Shown in pieces: positions 25,464 to 34,143 of a stretch of 34,542 nt of DNA; position 1 is the stretch's first letter; the number at the start of each line of letters is the position of its first letter. The DNA lies in the NCBI GenBank assembly GCA_944387495.1, contig CALXFD010000022.1, positions 1 to 34,542 of the forward strand. Reading direction: 5' to 3'. Below the pieces are notes generated by a model. That model made no database searches. It was not told the DNA's origin and was given only the letters and a program-made list of their open reading frames with translations. Both the position numbers and the translations under genes were made by a program. This DNA comes from an uncultured Clostridia bacterium (GTDB lineage Bacteria > Bacillota > Clostridia > TANB77 > CAG-508).

Positions 25464-26792
25464 TTATGCTGTCTCTTTTTCTTGCTTTTCTGGCATTTGT
25501 CTTTTTTTCTTTTTATTTTGTTTTCCTTTTTCTTTTTTGTTTTCATCAATTACTAAGTCTGGTCCTTTTTCTCCTAATACTGTTTGTTTTGTTATTACAC
25601 ATTTTATTATATCAGGATTTGAAGGAATATCAAACATAATATCTCTCATTATTTCTTCTATAATAGAACGTAATCCTCTTGCACCTGTTTTTCTTTCTAT
25701 TGCTTTGTCTACTATTGCTTCTAATGCTTCATTTTCAAATACAAGTTCTACTCCGTCTATTTCAAATAATTTTTGATATTGTTTTACTAATGAATTTTTT
25801 GGTTCTACCAATATTTTTATTAATGCATTTTTGTCTAATTCTTGTAGTGTTGCAATTATTGGTAATCTTCCTATAAATTCTGGTATTAATCCATATTTTA
25901 GCAAGTCTTGTGGTAATAATTCTTTAAATGTTTCATATCTATTTTCTTCTTTTTTGCTGTCTATTTTTGAACCAAATCCTATTGTCTTTTTGCCTGTTCT
26001 GTCTTTTATTATGTTTTCTAGTCCTTCAAATGCTCCTCCACATATTATTAGGATATTTTCTGTATTTATTTGTATTAATTCTTGGTTTGGATGTTTTCTT
26101 CCTCCTTGTGGTGGCACTGATGCTATTGTTCCTTCTATTATTTTTAGTAATGCTTGTTGTACTCCTTCTCCGCTTACATCTCTTGTTATTGATGGATTTT
26201 CTGATTTTCTTGATATTTTGTCTATTTCATCTATATATATTATTCCTTTTTCTGCTTTTTGTATATCTCCATCTGCTGCTTGAATTAGTTTTAATAAGAT
26301 ATTTTCAACATCTTCTCCAACATATCCTGCTTCTGTAAGTGTTGTAGCATCTGCTATTGCAAATGGTACATCAAGTATTTTTGCAAGTGTTTTTGCAAGT
26401 AATGTTTTTCCAGAACCTGTTGGTCCTAATAATAATATATTACTTTTTTGAATTTCTACATCATCATCTTTTTGTGTATTTTCTTCATGTGCTATTCTTT
26501 TATAATGATTATATACTGCTACCGCTAATGTTTTTTTAGCTTCTTCTTGCCCTATTACATAATCATCTAATATTTTCTTTATTTCTTGTGGACTTGGTAC
26601 ATTATTTAGTTCATTTAGTGTATATCCTGCTTTTTCATCATCATATATATCTGCTTCTATTATACTTGTACACAAGTCAACACATTCATCACAAATATAT
26701 ACTCCTGGACCTGCTACTATTTTTCTAACGTTTTCTTGCGATTTTCCACAAAATGAACATCTTACACTTTTTGGTACATCATTTTTTGCCAT
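25464..26792 (-). CDS. clpX: ATP-dependent Clp protease ATP-binding subunit ClpX
   Basis: ClpX is the AAA+ unfoldase that feeds ClpP, including tmRNA-tagged proteins. The 442-residue product has the N-terminal zinc domain (Cys12, Cys15, Cys34, Cys37), Walker A GPTGSGKT (123-130), the pore loop GYVG (156-159), Walker [12 protein letters not shown], and the IGF loop (KKTIGFGSK) that docks on ClpP. The C-terminal end carries an unusual Lys/Gln-rich tail ([14 protein letters not shown]) beyond the family core. GGAG lies 8 nt before the ATG. clpP is next upstream, and clpP and tig complete the usual tig-clpP-clpX order. Confidence 0.97.
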   Translation of the reverse strand: MAKNDVPKSVRCSFCGKSQENVRKIVAGPGVYICDECVDLCTSIIEADIYDDEKAGYTLNELNNVPSPQEIKKILDDYVIGQEEAKKTLAVAVYNHYKRIAHEENTQKDDDVEIQKSNILLLGPTGSGKTLLAKTLAKILDVPFAIADATTLTEAGYVGEDVENILLKLIQAADGDIQKAEKGIIYIDEIDKISRKSENPSITRDVSGEGVQQALLKIIEGTIASVPPQGGRKHPNQELIQINTENILIICGGAFEGLENIIKDRTGKKTIGFGSKIDSKKEENRYETFKELLPQDLLKYGLIPEFIGRLPIIATLQELDKNALIKILVEPKNSLVKQYQKLFEIDGVELVFENEALEAIVDKAIERKTGARGLRSIIEEIMRDIMFDIPSNPDIIKCVITKQTVLGEKGPDLVIDENKKEKGKQNKKKKRQMPEKQEKETA

Positions 26793-26981
26793 TTTTACTC
26801 TCCTTATTCTTTAAACTGTTACTATTATATGCCCATTGTTTAATTTTTTATACTTTTTTATTATATAATTTTAAAGTTTATTCCATTTATCTTATTTAAT
26901 ATTTATTTTTTAATCCAATAATTATTAAATAAATTCATAATTAATTTATTAATATAAAAATATTGCATATAATTTGTTTAA

Positions 26982-27587
26982 TTATTTTCTTTTGTCCATA
27001 ATTCCATCTATTAATCCATATTTTAAAGCTTCTTCTGCTGTCATATAATTATCTCTTTCTGTATCTTTTTGTATTTGTTCAACTGTTTGACCTGTTCTTT
27101 CACTTAAAAATTTATTTAATTTTTCTCTTGTTTTTACTAAGTGATCTGCATGTATTTTTATTTCTGTTGCTTGACCTGATAGTCCTCCACCACCGATTAA
27201 TGGTTGATGTATTAATATTTCTGCATTTGGTGTTGCAAATCTTTTTCCTTTTTCACCAGCTGCAAGTAATGCTGCTCCCATGCTAGCTGCCATTCCTATA
27301 CATATTGTTGATACTGGACATTTTATATAATTCATTGTATCTATAATTCCCATTCCGTCTGTTATTGAACCTCCTGGTGAATTTATGTATAAGTTTATAT
27401 CTTTATCTGGGTCTTCTGATTCTAAGAATAATAATTGGGCAATTATTAAACTAGATGTTGTTGGATTTACATCTTCTCCTAAAAATATTATTCTATCTTT
27501 TAATAATCTTGAAAAGATATCATATGATCTTTCCCCTTTGCTTGTTTGTTCTATAACATATGGTACTAAACTATTTTTTTCTAACAT
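26982..27587 (-). CDS. clpP: ATP-dependent Clp protease proteolytic subunit ClpP
   Basis: ClpP forms the tetradecameric serine protease chamber. The 201-residue product begins [24 protein letters not shown] and shows the catalytic triad Ser102 (GMAASMGA), His127 (LIHQPL) and Asp179 (KDTERD). The processing region is short, as in most Firmicutes. AAGGAGG precedes the ATG, and a near-consensus promoter lies at 27613-27641. It lies 189 nt upstream of clpX, an AT-rich gap in which I see no firm promoter. Confidence 0.98.
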   Translation of the reverse strand: MLEKNSLVPYVIEQTSKGERSYDIFSRLLKDRIIFLGEDVNPTTSSLIIAQLLFLESEDPDKDINLYINSPGGSITDGMGIIDTMNYIKCPVSTICIGMAASMGAALLAAGEKGKRFATPNAEILIHQPLIGGGGLSGQATEIKIHADHLVKTREKLNKFLSERTGQTVEQIQKDTERDNYMTAEEALKYGLIDGIMDKRK

Positions 27588-27612
27588 TATAATTCCTCCT
27601 TTATACTTTTAC

Positions 27613-27641
27613 AATATATTCTAAACATTAATAAATGTCAA
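27613..27641 (-). promoter_or_regulatory. Promoter of clpP, abutting the tig terminator
   Basis: TTGACA (27641-27636), a 17-nt spacer and TATATT (27618-27613) on the minus strand. The -35 box begins in the T-tail of the tig terminator hairpin, so the two signals are packed without spacing. I see no CtsR-like operator. Confidence 0.75.
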
Positions 27642-27690
27642 AAAAGCTGGAATTAAAATTTTACTAATAAATTTACACCCCAGCTTTTTT
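27640..27690 (-). terminator. Terminator of tig
   Basis: AAAAAAGCTGG (27690-27680) pairs with CCAGCTTTTTT (27650-27640) on the minus strand, with a further AT-rich inner stem. The T-run continues into the clpP promoter. Confidence 0.85.
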
Positions 27691-27713
27691 ATGCAAGCAT
27701 TTATTTGCTACTT

Positions 27714-29054
27714 TTATTTTTCACTTTTACTTTTCTCACTTTTTGTTTTTTCACTTTTACTACTTGCTTTTTTTATTTTTGCATTTTCTACTAAGAAGTC
27801 TATTGCTTTTTCTGATTCTAAACCTTGTTTAATATAATTTCTTACATTTTCATTTTTTAAGAATTCTTCATCATTTTCTTTTCCGTAGTTTTTTGCCATT
27901 TCTTTTATTTTTTCATCTACATCAATTTCTGGTACCTCTATTTTTTCTGCTTTTATTACTGCTTCTATTGCTAAACGTGATTTTATAGCTTCAATTGCTT
28001 GAGGTTCATATTCTTTTTGCATATCTTCTTTTGTTTTACCCATTATTTGAAGATATTGTTCTAATTTTAATCCTTGATATGATAATCTTTGTTCCATATC
28101 TTTTAACATGTTTTCTGTTTCTGTTTCAACCATTCCAGATGGTATTTCTACTTTTATATCTTCACAAACAGCTTTTATAACTGCATCTTGTGTTTCATAT
28201 TTAGCTCTATCATCATTTTGTTTTTGTTTCTTTTCTTTTATGCTATCTTTTAATTCTTTTAAAGTATCAAATTCGCTAACATCTTTTGCAAATTCATCAT
28301 CTAATTTTGGTAATTCTTTTTTCTTAATTTCATTTACTTTTACTTTAAAAGTAGCATCTTTTCCAGCTAAATCTTTTGAGAAATATTCATCTGGGAATTT
28401 TACTTTTATATCTTTTTCTTCATCTGTTTTCATTCCGATTATTTGGTCTTCAAATCCTGGTATAAAAGTATTGCTTCCTATTTCTAGGTCATGATTTTCT
28501 GCTTTTCCACCTTCAAAAGCTACTCCATCTACAAATCCTTCAAAATTAATATTTGCGATATCTCCTTTTTCAACTGGTCTATCTTCAACTGTAATTAATC
28601 TTGAATTATGTTCTTGCATATGGCTTAATTCATGGTCTACATCTTCATCTGTTACTTTATATTCTATTTTTTCTATTTCTACACCTTTATATTTTCCTAA
28701 TTCTACTTCTGGTTTTGTTTGGAAAACTGCTGTAAATTTTAAGTCTTGTCCTTTTCCTATTTCTTGTACTTCTATATCAGGTCTGCTTACTACTTCTAAT
28801 TTATTTTCTTCAACTGCTTTTGCTAATTCTTCTGGAACTAATTCATTAAAAGCATCTTCGTAGAAAATTTCTTTACCATAATATTTTTCTACTATATTCA
28901 TTGGTGCTTTTCCTTTTCTAAATCCTGGTATATTAAAATATTTTGCACTTTTGAAATATACTTTTTTTATAGCTTCATCAAATTTTGCAGCTTCAATAGT
29001 CATCTCTAATTTTACTTCATTTGCGTTTTTAGTTTTTTCTACTTTACATTCCAT
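27714..29054 (-). CDS. tig: Trigger factor (ribosome-bound chaperone and prolyl isomerase)
   Basis: The 446-residue product has the ribosome-binding domain (with PGFRKGKAPMNIVEKYYG at about 42-59, containing the GFRKGKAP signature). A FKBP-type isomerase domain follows (about 150-240; DIANINFEGFVDGVAFEGG, FIPGFEDQIIGM), then the helical chaperone arms. It ends with a Lys/Ser-rich tail built of repeated SKSEK/TKSEK units. A TTG three codons upstream is in frame, but the ATG at 29054 has AAGGA at better spacing and matches the family start. It has its own promoter and terminator. Confidence 0.96.
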   Translation of the reverse strand: MECKVEKTKNANEVKLEMTIEAAKFDEAIKKVYFKSAKYFNIPGFRKGKAPMNIVEKYYGKEIFYEDAFNELVPEELAKAVEENKLEVVSRPDIEVQEIGKGQDLKFTAVFQTKPEVELGKYKGVEIEKIEYKVTDEDVDHELSHMQEHNSRLITVEDRPVEKGDIANINFEGFVDGVAFEGGKAENHDLEIGSNTFIPGFEDQIIGMKTDEEKDIKVKFPDEYFSKDLAGKDATFKVKVNEIKKKELPKLDDEFAKDVSEFDTLKELKDSIKEKKQKQNDDRAKYETQDAVIKAVCEDIKVEIPSGMVETETENMLKDMEQRLSYQGLKLEQYLQIMGKTKEDMQKEYEPQAIEAIKSRLAIEAVIKAEKIEVPEIDVDEKIKEMAKNYGKENDEEFLKNENVRNYIKQGLESEKAIDFLVENAKIKKASSKSEKTKSEKSKSEK

Positions 29055-29090
29055 ATAATTCAATCCTTTCTTTAATCTTATAGCTTATTT

Positions 29091-29118
29091 ATTATACCAC
29101 ATTTTTCCTAATTTGCAA
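29091..29118 (-). promoter_or_regulatory. Promoter of tig
   Basis: TTGCAA (29118-29113), a 16-nt spacer and TATAAT (29096-29091) on the minus strand, about 37 nt before the tig start. Confidence 0.7.
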
Positions 29119-29146
29119 GGTTTTTTAATTATTTTTTCAAAAATAC

Positions 29147-29175
29147 TTGTTTTTTTATGACTTTTGTGTTAAAAT
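29147..29175 (+). promoter_or_regulatory. Promoter of rpmB
   Basis: TTGTTT (29147-29152), a 17-nt spacer and TAAAAT (29170-29175) on the plus strand, divergent from the tig promoter and 47 nt before the rpmB start. Confidence 0.55.
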
Positions 29176-29222
29176 TGTCAATAGTCAGTTTATTTAAGTA
29201 AATTAGGAGGTGCAATTTAGAA

Positions 29223-29420
29223 ATGGCAAAATGTGAAATTTGTGATAAATCAGTAAATCATGGAAATAAACTTAGCATAACTCGTTCTCATATAAGTAAA
29301 AGAAGCCCTCGTACATGGAAACCAAATTTAAGAAGCGTAAAAGTTATGGTTAACGGTGAAGCTAAGAGAATGCATGTATGTGCTAAATGTTTAAAAAGCG
29401 GTAAAGTAAAGAGAGCATAA
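29223..29420 (+). CDS. rpmB: 50S ribosomal protein L28
   Basis: The 65-residue product begins AKCEICDKSVNHGNKLSITRSHISKR and ends with RMHVCAKCLKSGKVKRA. It carries the two CxxC pairs of the zinc-containing L28 form and the conserved RTWKPNL. AGGAGG lies 12 nt before the ATG, longer than usual. The gene stands alone, with its own promoter and a terminator that contains its stop codon in the loop. Confidence 0.98.
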   Translation: MAKCEICDKSVNHGNKLSITRSHISKRSPRTWKPNLRSVKVMVNGEAKRMHVCAKCLKSGKVKRA

Positions 29421-29440
29421 CAGCTCTCTATTTTGTTTTT
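29410..29440 (+). terminator. Terminator of rpmB
   Basis: AGAGAGC and GCTCTCT form a 7-bp stem with the rpmB stop in the 6-nt loop, followed by ATTTTGTTTTTTT. spoVM on the other strand reads into the same hairpin. Confidence 0.88.
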
Positions 29441-29515
29441 TTAATCTTTTATTCTAAATATAAATTTAACAAATCCCCTTAAAAATTTAGGAACTTTTTT
29501 TACTACAATAGTCAT
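29441..29515 (-). CDS. spoVM: Stage V sporulation protein M (24 residues)
   Basis: SpoVM is a tiny amphipathic helix that lies on the outer forespore membrane, senses its curvature and anchors SpoIVA for coat assembly. The frame reads MTIVVKKVPKFLRGF and continues with KFIFRIKD. Pro9, Lys10, Phe11 and Leu12 fall at the same positions as in the Bacillus protein, and the length is nearly the same (24 against 26). GGAGG precedes the ATG by 7 nt. It adjoins rpmB, also as in Bacillus. It shares a transcription unit with the small membrane protein gene 18 nt upstream. Genes this short are easily missed by automatic annotation. Confidence 0.85.
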   Translation of the reverse strand: MTIVVKKVPKFLRGFVKFIFRIKD

Positions 29516-29533
29516 ATGTATCCCTCCTTTAAA

Positions 29534-29683
29534 TTAACATGCAAGCCACATAAACCCAACACATATAATTGTTAGTCCTATTATAAATAACCATCCTGCT
29601 GTTGGAAGTAGTAAAACCAATAATATTCCTAACCCAAAACCTATCAAACAAATTGCACATGTTTTTTTAAAAAATTTGAACAT
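29534..29683 (-). CDS. Small two-helix membrane protein upstream of spoVM
   Basis: A 49-residue frame with a strong ribosome binding site (GGAGG, 7 nt). The product has a short basic N-terminus (MFKFFKKTCAICL), two hydrophobic segments (about 9-26 and 30-48) separated by PTAGW, and four cysteines. I do not recognise a named family, although short glycine-rich two-helix proteins of this type occur widely in Clostridia. The 18-nt gap to spoVM suggests co-transcription and perhaps a role in sporulation, which is inferred from position only. Confidence 0.7.
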   Translation of the reverse strand: MFKFFKKTCAICLIGFGLGILLVLLLPTAGWLFIIGLTIICVGFMWLAC

Positions 29684-29860
29684 CTTACTACCTCCATTCT
29701 TTTGTATATAATATTCATCAATTTTCTTTTTGTTACTTTTATGTTCCCTAATCCTTATTTGCTTACAATAAAAATCAAAAAAACAACAATTTCAAAAAAA
29801 TATTTAATTATTATTTGACAATTTTCGTTCTTCTTTTTAAAATATAGTTGAGGTGATATT

Positions 29861-30493
29861 ATGAATAAGACAATTGCCAAAGATATTGTTTATAAATTAA
29901 GAGAAGCATATCCTGATGCTACATGTAGTCTTGATTTTACTACTCCTTTTGAATTAGTTGTAGCTGTTATGCTTTCAGCACAATGTACAGATGAAAGAGT
30001 TAATAAAACCACCCCTGCCCTTTTTAAAAGATGTAAAACAATTGAAGATTTTGTAAATATTCCTATTAATGAATTAGAAGAAATTATTCACCCATGTGGA
30101 TTTTATAAAAATAAGGCTAAAAATATAAAATTATGTGCAAAACAAGTATTAGAAAATTTTAATGGTGTTGTACCTCAAACAATGGACGAATTATTAACAT
30201 TAGCAGGTGTTGGCAGAAAAAGTGCAAATGTTATTTTATTAGAAGTTTTTGGAATAGCACAAGGAATTGCAGTTGATACACATGCTAAAAGAATTTCTAA
30301 TTTAATGGGTCTATCTTCTAATAAAGAACCAGAAAAAATCGAACAAGATTTAGTCAAAATTTTTCCAAAAGATTTATTAAAAGATATTAATCACCTTTTT
30401 GTATGGCATGGTAGAAATACATGTATTGCAAGAAAGCCAAAATGTGATATTTGTCCTGTAAATATGTATTGTAAACATTATAAAAATAATTAA
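29861..30493 (+). CDS. nth: Endonuclease III (DNA glycosylase/AP lyase)
   Basis: Nth removes oxidised pyrimidines and cuts at the abasic site. The 210-residue product has the helix-hairpin-helix LAGVGRKSANVIL with catalytic Lys120, the catalytic Asp139 in VDTHAKRIS, and the [4Fe-4S] loop with Cys188, Cys195, Cys198 and Cys204 (spacing 6-2-5 as in Escherichia coli). GAGGTGAT precedes the ATG. The gene is followed directly by a strong palindromic terminator. Confidence 0.97.
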   Translation: MNKTIAKDIVYKLREAYPDATCSLDFTTPFELVVAVMLSAQCTDERVNKTTPALFKRCKTIEDFVNIPINELEEIIHPCGFYKNKAKNIKLCAKQVLENFNGVVPQTMDELLTLAGVGRKSANVILLEVFGIAQGIAVDTHAKRISNLMGLSSNKEPEKIEQDLVKIFPKDLLKDINHLFVWHGRNTCIARKPKCDICPVNMYCKHYKNN

Positions 30494-30533
30494 AAATTGC
30501 TGTTTTTAGAATATTCTAAAAACAGCAATTTTT
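30492..30533. terminator. Terminator of nth, symmetric
   Basis: This is a perfect 21-bp dyad centred on AGAATATTCT, with GCTG/CAGC inside and A/T tracts at both ends. It directly follows the nth stop. Confidence 0.85.
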
Positions 30534-30538
30534 AATTA

Positions 30539-30567
30539 TTGAAATTTCTTCCATTTTGTGATATAAT
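30539..30567 (+). promoter_or_regulatory. Promoter of the RelA/SpoT-like pair
   Basis: TTGAAA (30539-30544), a 17-nt spacer and TATAAT (30562-30567), close to the sigma-A consensus, 35 nt before the first start codon and just after the nth terminator. Confidence 0.85.
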
Positions 30568-30602
30568 AGTTGTTACATTAATTTATTTTATAGGAGTGAA
30601 TT

Positions 30603-31757
30603 ATGAACAATAAACGTAATCTTTTTAAAACCTCACTATCTGTTCCAATATTCGAATCTTATAATAAAGCAATATTTAATTTATTAAAAACACCAGAATA
30701 CAGAAATTATACAGATGTTGTTTTATCAACATTTGGTCAAGAATTAGAAAAATATTTAGACCCACAAAATTTCAGATTAAAATATAGATATAAATCAGAA
30801 AAAAGTTTTAACAAAAATATTTCTAAGGATACAAAAATAAATGAAAATAATTTTTCATCAGACTTTAATAAATATATAACTTATGATATTATAGGAATGA
30901 GATTAGTTATTGAAAATGTACCAGAAAATTTTAAAATAAATGATAATTTTATTTTAAAATGTAAAAGTATGAAAAAACTATTAACTAAACAATTATATAG
31001 TTTAATTACAGATGAAAATTTGCAAAATAATCAATCAAACACTAATCTTGCGGAACATTTAGGAGCTCAAATTAAATATTTAGATTCTTGCATTAACTTT
31101 TCTCAATTATTATCTCGAAGAAATGAGCTTAATAAAAAAGTTCAAAAAATGCAAGAAAATGGTTCTATTGATAATTGTTCTGATGAAGACTTAAAATCTG
31201 CTAAAACTATTTTAAATAATTTAAATAACTCATTGGGTATGATTGTAGGAGATTTTTGTATAAGCGAAATCTTTGCTAATTCAGATAATATAAAAAAATT
31301 AGGACTATATTTAGATAGTAATAGAGAAAAATATTTTAATGATTCTTCTGGTTATAATTCTAAACACTTTTGTATAAAAAGTACCTTATACCCTAATTGG
31401 ATTTCTGAATTACAAGATAGGTCTTCATTTGTTGAATTTTCGTCAAAATATGGACCTAATACACATGATAAAATACCTGGCAAAAAGAGGAGATTACTTC
31501 CTTTGCCAAAATTTTCTAACAAAAATGATATAAATAGATATATTTCTAGAATAGAATATGTATTACCATTATATACAAAATATGTTTCTAATGGACAAGT
31601 AAAAAAATATACTAAAAAAGAAGATGTAAAACATTATTATAAAAAATTATTTTTAGAAAATCCAGATTATGCAAAACAAGTAAGTAGAATTTCACATGAT
31701 AGACCGACTATTATTTATACTCCAAAATTAGAAAAAGATATAGAAAAATCTATTTAA
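30603..31757 (+). CDS. Unrecognised protein with RelA/SpoT-like nucleotidyltransferase signatures (first of pair)
   Basis: The protein has 384 residues and no family that I can name with certainty. Four segments appear in the order of a RelA/SpoT synthetase domain. These are RLKYRYKSEKSFNKN (58-72; compare R-x-K-S...S...K), YDIIGMRLVI (94-103; Asp95 at the metal-binding position), SSGYNSKHFCI (248-258; compare NGYxSxH), and FVEFSSKYG (276-284; Glu278 where E-x-Q is expected, with Ser in place of Gln). A helical insertion (about 115-240) separates the second and third. The C-terminal 90 residues are basic. No hydrolase domain, signal peptide or membrane segment is visible. AGGAG precedes the ATG. 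A diverged (p)ppGpp-type synthetase, a toxic small-alarmone-synthetase relative or a non-catalytic fold member are all possible. Confidence 0.55.
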   Translation: MNNKRNLFKTSLSVPIFESYNKAIFNLLKTPEYRNYTDVVLSTFGQELEKYLDPQNFRLKYRYKSEKSFNKNISKDTKINENNFSSDFNKYITYDIIGMRLVIENVPENFKINDNFILKCKSMKKLLTKQLYSLITDENLQNNQSNTNLAEHLGAQIKYLDSCINFSQLLSRRNELNKKVQKMQENGSIDNCSDEDLKSAKTILNNLNNSLGMIVGDFCISEIFANSDNIKKLGLYLDSNREKYFNDSSGYNSKHFCIKSTLYPNWISELQDRSSFVEFSSKYGPNTHDKIPGKKRRLLPLPKFSNKNDINRYISRIEYVLPLYTKYVSNGQVKKYTKKEDVKHYYKKLFLENPDYAKQVSRISHDRPTIIYTPKLEKDIEKSI

Positions 31758-31796
31758 AAAATTTATAATTAAAATGGAATTATAAGGTGATGAATT

Positions 31797-33485
31797 ATGA
31801 AAAGAGAAGATTTTAAAGATACTCTAAAATTTAATAGTACTGATATATTAGAACAAAAAGAACAATTAGAAGATTATTTTAGCAATTTAAATGATATATA
31901 TGTAAAAGCAAATAGTTTTGAGGTAAAAGAATATTATTCTTATTTATCTGCTGCTATCTATTTAACATTTAGAAAAATGTATCCAGATTTGTCTATATAT
32001 ATACCAATTAGAATAAAAAGTGATAATAGCACTATTAAAAATTATTCAAAAGAGTTTCAAAAAGATGTTTTAACAAAATATGATTCAGAAAAAAATGAAA
32101 TAGATTTATCTGGGATTTCTAAGGATTTTGTTGCTGCTACAATAGTATTAGACCATATTAATACATCAAGAGAATCAAAAGTAAAATATTCTTCTAAAAA
32201 AATTGATGAGTATACAAAATTAAAAGATGAAATACTTTCATTTGTAAACGAAACTAATTCTTTAATGGAAAATAATATGATAGATGAAAAAACATATATA
32301 AAATTAAAAGAAAGAACATTAGAGCTTATTCTACGTTCTACATATCCTGATAAATGTATTAATGAAAGAACTATATCATATGATACAGAATTAAAAGAAG
32401 TACAGAAAAGTTATTCTATAAAAGATGAAACTAATTCTTTCTTACCAAGTATTACAGAAGACCAGATTTCTAACTTAAAAAGTTTGTTATTAGAATTACG
32501 TTCTAGATCTAGTGATAAATTGCAACAAGAAACTTTAAAAGAAACTATACCAAATATATTTAATTCACCATTAATAAAAAATGCATTAATGGCTGACTTT
32601 GAATTAGAAAAAGAAGTAATAAAACCAAATGGTTTTGTAGCTTTATATTATAAAATACATACACCATTTGGAGTATTAGAACTTCAAGCACAATCAAATA
32701 AAAGATATTATATAGCTAAAAAAGGTTCTGCATTTCATAGTGGAATGGGAAAAGAGATTGATATAACATCATTTTTTGAACTTGTAGATCCAGATGATGA
32801 ACATCCATTAAGTTTCTATTTAAGTAAATTAGATAATATACCAGCTAATGAATTACTTTCTGATGTTGAAATACCAGAGTTCAAAACAGAAGAAGATAAA
32901 TATAAATTTTTAAATAGTCCTGATGGAAAAAATTATAATTTAACATTAGAAACAAATGAATATATGTCACATATAAAAATAAAAGATGAATATACTTATA
33001 CACCAAATACTTCTATAAAAACACAAATATATAACCCTATTACTAAGAAAAATGAGATATTCGAAATACCAGCAGAATTATCTGACTCACAAGTTCAAAC
33101 TCCTGTGACAATGGATACTAACACTTTTATATTGGAACTTGCAAAATCAATTTCTCCTTTTATGGGAGTTTGTAGTTCTGGACATACCTCTTTTTCAACA
33201 GCAAGTGTTAATCCTAAGAATTTAGTAGGAGAATTTACAGAAATTCTAAGAAAAAAAGATACAACTTCATGTTTAGCTAATATATTAGTACAACGTTTAA
33301 GAGATATATTGAAAAATACTCATGACCAAGATTATGAAGATAATTTAAAAATTAAAGATGCTCTTCCAAGAGATATTGCAAAAGAAGATATTGTTCAATA
33401 TGCATCTAAATTGCAAGAAAAATTAAAAGAACAAAATAATAATCTTCATTCAGAATCACAATCTATTGAAGAAGATTCTAGATAA
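31797..33485 (+). CDS. Unrecognised protein with RelA/SpoT-like signatures (second of pair)
   Basis: The protein has 562 residues and is not recognised outright. It seems to repeat the first protein's pattern with different losses: YIPIRIKSDNSTIKNY (68-83), KDFVAATIVLDHI (109-121, Asp110), and PNGFVALYYKIHTPFGVLEL (277-296) continuing into QAQSNKRYYIAKKGSAFH. The last segment contains an intact Glu295-x-Gln297 but lacks the histidine of GYxSxH. A helical insertion lies between. The C-terminal 240 residues show no motif that I know. The gene starts 39 nt after the first with AAGGTGAT upstream, so the two are co-transcribed. The pair may form a heteromeric complex; this is inferred from their complementary motif retention and adjacency. 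Confidence 0.5.
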   Translation: MKREDFKDTLKFNSTDILEQKEQLEDYFSNLNDIYVKANSFEVKEYYSYLSAAIYLTFRKMYPDLSIYIPIRIKSDNSTIKNYSKEFQKDVLTKYDSEKNEIDLSGISKDFVAATIVLDHINTSRESKVKYSSKKIDEYTKLKDEILSFVNETNSLMENNMIDEKTYIKLKERTLELILRSTYPDKCINERTISYDTELKEVQKSYSIKDETNSFLPSITEDQISNLKSLLLELRSRSSDKLQQETLKETIPNIFNSPLIKNALMADFELEKEVIKPNGFVALYYKIHTPFGVLELQAQSNKRYYIAKKGSAFHSGMGKEIDITSFFELVDPDDEHPLSFYLSKLDNIPANELLSDVEIPEFKTEEDKYKFLNSPDGKNYNLTLETNEYMSHIKIKDEYTYTPNTSIKTQIYNPITKKNEIFEIPAELSDSQVQTPVTMDTNTFILELAKSISPFMGVCSSGHTSFSTASVNPKNLVGEFTEILRKKDTTSCLANILVQRLRDILKNTHDQDYEDNLKIKDALPRDIAKEDIVQYASKLQEKLKEQNNNLHSESQSIEEDSR

Positions 33486-33534
33486 AAAATAAATAGGTAT
33501 TCAAAGAAAAATCTTTTTATACCTATTTATTTTT
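33486..33534. terminator. Shared terminator of convergent genes
   Basis: AAAATAAATAGGTAT (33486-33500) pairs with ATACCTATTTATTTT (33519-33533), with a smaller AAAGA/TCTTT stem inside the loop. It covers the stop codon of the minus-strand methyltransferase gene. Confidence 0.75.
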
Positions 33535-34116
33535 TACTTTACTTATAGCAAGTCCATCTCCTACTTCTAAAATTTCAGTTTCAAGATTTGGATTTTCACT
33601 AACTTCTTTTATATATTCTCTTAAATTTCTAACTGCTGTTCTTTGTTTATGTTTATTATAGTCACTCATAACATAACCTTTATATAAAATATTATCTGCA
33701 AAAATAACTCCATCTTCTTTAATCATCCTTAAAGCTTCTTTTAGAAAAAATGGATATTTTCCTTTTGCTGCATCTATAAAAACAGCATCATATTTTTCAT
33801 TTAAAGTTGGTAATATTTCTACTGCATCTCCTTCATAAATGTTTATTTTTTCTTTTACTCCAACTTTTTCAATATTAATTTTAGCTTCTTTTACTCTTTC
33901 TTCATCTCTTTCTATTGTGTCAATAATTCCATCTTCATCTAAAAAATCTGAAAAACACATTGCAGAATATCCAACTGCTGTTCCTATTTCTAATATGCGT
34001 TTTGGCTTTTTATTTTTTAAATATTTCTCTATTACACTTAATGTGTCATCCATTATTATTGGTATATGGTCTTCTAATGCTTTTTCTTTTATCTTATCTA
34101 ATTCTTTTTTATTCAA
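33523..34116 (-). CDS. trmR: SAM-dependent O-methyltransferase, TrmR-like
   Basis: The 197-residue class I methyltransferase has motif I RILEIGTAVGYSAMCFS (about 40-56), the acidic end of strand 2 in TIERDEERV, motif FIDAAKGKYPFFLKEALRMI (about 112-131) and VIFADNILYKGYV, where the DNxL aspartate and asparagine would bind a metal. This fits the catechol-methyltransferase-like group that includes TrmR (YrrM), which methylates 5-hydroxyuridine at the tRNA wobble position. A general O-methyltransferase cannot be ruled out. The start is TTG, chosen because GAGGG lies 6 nt upstream. It follows typA after 27 nt. Confidence 0.75.
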   Translation of the reverse strand: MNKKELDKIKEKALEDHIPIIMDDTLSVIEKYLKNKKPKRILEIGTAVGYSAMCFSDFLDEDGIIDTIERDEERVKEAKINIEKVGVKEKINIYEGDAVEILPTLNEKYDAVFIDAAKGKYPFFLKEALRMIKEDGVIFADNILYKGYVMSDYNKHKQRTAVRNLREYIKEVSENPNLETEILEVGDGLAISKVKNK

Positions 34117-34143
34117 TATAATCCCTCTTTATATTTGTGAGTT

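Noticed and set aside
29441..29515. AGG read as Met, a code change known in some Bacilli
   Set aside because: AGG falls at a position where Arg is natural (FLRG in SpoVM) and likewise in the M14 peptidase (LLRQN), so the standard meaning fits.
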